A stretch of 7,086 nucleotides of DNA from Bacteroidales bacterium (lineage in GTDB: Bacteria > Bacteroidota > Bacteroidia > Bacteroidales > UBA4181): positions 1 to 7,086 of the forward strand of contig JAITTD010000279.1 in assembly GCA_031287245.1 (NCBI GenBank). The letters run 5' to 3'. Under the pieces are notes generated by a model. The model was not told where the DNA came from and searched no databases. It saw only the letters and a program-made list of their open reading frames with translations. Position 1 is the stretch's first letter, and the number at the start of each line of letters is the position of its first letter. The position numbers and the translations under genes are program-made. Of this stretch, positions 6,815-7,086 are shown in pieces.

Positions 6815-6935
6815 CACCCGTCGCAGTGTTATGACGTCACCCGTCACAGTGTTATGACGTCACCCGTCACAGTGTTGTGACGTCACCCGTCACAGTGTTA
6901 TGACGTCACCCGTCACAATGTTGTGACGTCACCCG
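6815..6935. repeat. Tandem array of five 23-bp units (iteron/operator-like)
   Basis: Five full units start at 6815, 6838, 6861, 6884 and 6907, followed by a 6-bp partial copy, CACCCG (6930-6935). Units 2 and 4 are identical; the others differ by one or two bases. Each unit contains an 18-nt dyad (6819-6836, 6842-6859, 6865-6882, 6888-6905, 6911-6928). In unit 5 it is a perfect 8-bp inverted repeat, CGTCACAA-TG-TTGTGACG; in the others it is imperfect. Every unit boundary forms the 8-bp palindrome TGACGTCA (first at 6832-6839, last at 6924-6931). There are no unique spacers, so this is not CRISPR, and a 23-bp period does not keep a reading frame. It ends 43 bp upstream of the -7 box of the next gene, which suits a multi-site protein-binding region, but a neutral minisatellite is possible. 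Confidence 0.9.
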
Positions 6936-6978
6936 GAGTGCAAAAAAGACAAATAATTCATAATTCAAAAACATTCAT

Positions 6979-6986
6979 TATATTTG
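6979..6986 (+). promoter_or_regulatory. -7 promoter box of the gene at 7006
   Basis: TATATTTG is an exact TAnnTTTG. At the 19-nt spacing upstream the sequence reads ATTC, so there is no good -33 TTG. A promoter lacking this element often depends on an activator, which would fit the repeat array just upstream. The expected start near 6991 leaves a leader of about 15 nt. Confidence 0.5.
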
Positions 6987-7005
6987 CACCTTCAAAATAA
7001 ACGCC

Positions 7006-7086
7006 ATGAAACCATTATCAGTTTTAAGAATCGCTTTGATATTGAGCATAACAGCAGGCTTTTACGCTTGCCCTCTTGTGCCCTCA
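7006..7086 (+). CDS. 5' end of a secreted protein or lipoprotein gene (partial)
   Basis: Twenty-seven codons are visible before the window ends, encoding a typical export signal: Met-Lys, Arg8, a hydrophobic core IALILSITAGF (9-19), then Y20-A21-C22. Cys22 may be lipidated, although Phe and Tyr at -3 and -2 make a poor lipobox; otherwise cleavage after Ala21 is possible. The ATG lies 20 nt after a TAnnTTTG box. The product cannot be identified from this fragment. Its position behind a five-unit repeat array suggests a specially regulated envelope protein, which is inference only. Confidence 0.7.
   Translation, partial: MKPLSVLRIALILSITAGFYACPLVPS

Noticed and set aside
6815..6935. CRISPR array
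   Set aside because: The repeats abut with no unique spacers between them, the unit is only 23 bp, and no cas gene is visible.
6815..6935. Coding tandem repeat
   Set aside because: A 23-bp period changes frame at each unit, and stops interrupt the plus-strand frames I checked.

Overview
The window looks like chromosomal DNA from a member of the Bacteroidota. Four things point there. The promoters match the Bacteroidota consensus (TTG or TTTG, a 19-nt spacer, then TAnnTTTG). Leaders are very short and A-rich, with no Shine-Dalgarno sequence. Two adjacent envelope genes resemble the Bacteroidota families DUF6048 and DUF6452. A DHH phosphoesterase is coupled to a membrane-anchored FKBP. I cannot place it below phylum.

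Layout. Positions 1-144 hold a good minus-strand -7 box and perhaps the start of a gene that runs off the left edge. On the minus strand, 1252 down to 145 holds a lipoprotein gene (DUF6452-like) and an overlapping secreted, possibly beta-barrel gene (DUF6048-like). A 105-bp intergenic region (1253-1357) carries back-to-back divergent promoters, the other one reading into ddl (D-alanine--D-alanine ligase). A 174-bp gap (2444-2617) ends in the ftsK promoter. The chromosome translocase gene ftsK, a DHH/DHHA1 phosphoesterase (NrnA-like, TTG start) and an FKBP-type isomerase then follow with gaps or overlaps of 18 nt or less, and probably form one operon.

From 6630 to 7005 there is no gene. This stretch holds a cluster of five small hairpins (6634-6783), an 11-bp inverted repeat (6754-6801) and a tandem array of five 23-bp units (6815-6935). 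The array has no spacers, so it is not CRISPR. Each unit contains an imperfect 18-nt dyad, and each unit junction creates the palindrome TGACGTCA. The array stops 43 bp upstream of a -7 box serving a new gene at 7006, which encodes a signal peptide and runs off the right edge.

Functionally, most of the window is housekeeping: peptidoglycan precursor synthesis (Ddl), chromosome segregation at division (FtsK), nano-RNA or pAp turnover (NrnA-like), and envelope protein folding or assembly (FKBP, DUF6452, DUF6048). The part I find least explained is the 6634-6935 intergenic region, above all the operator-like 23-bp array.
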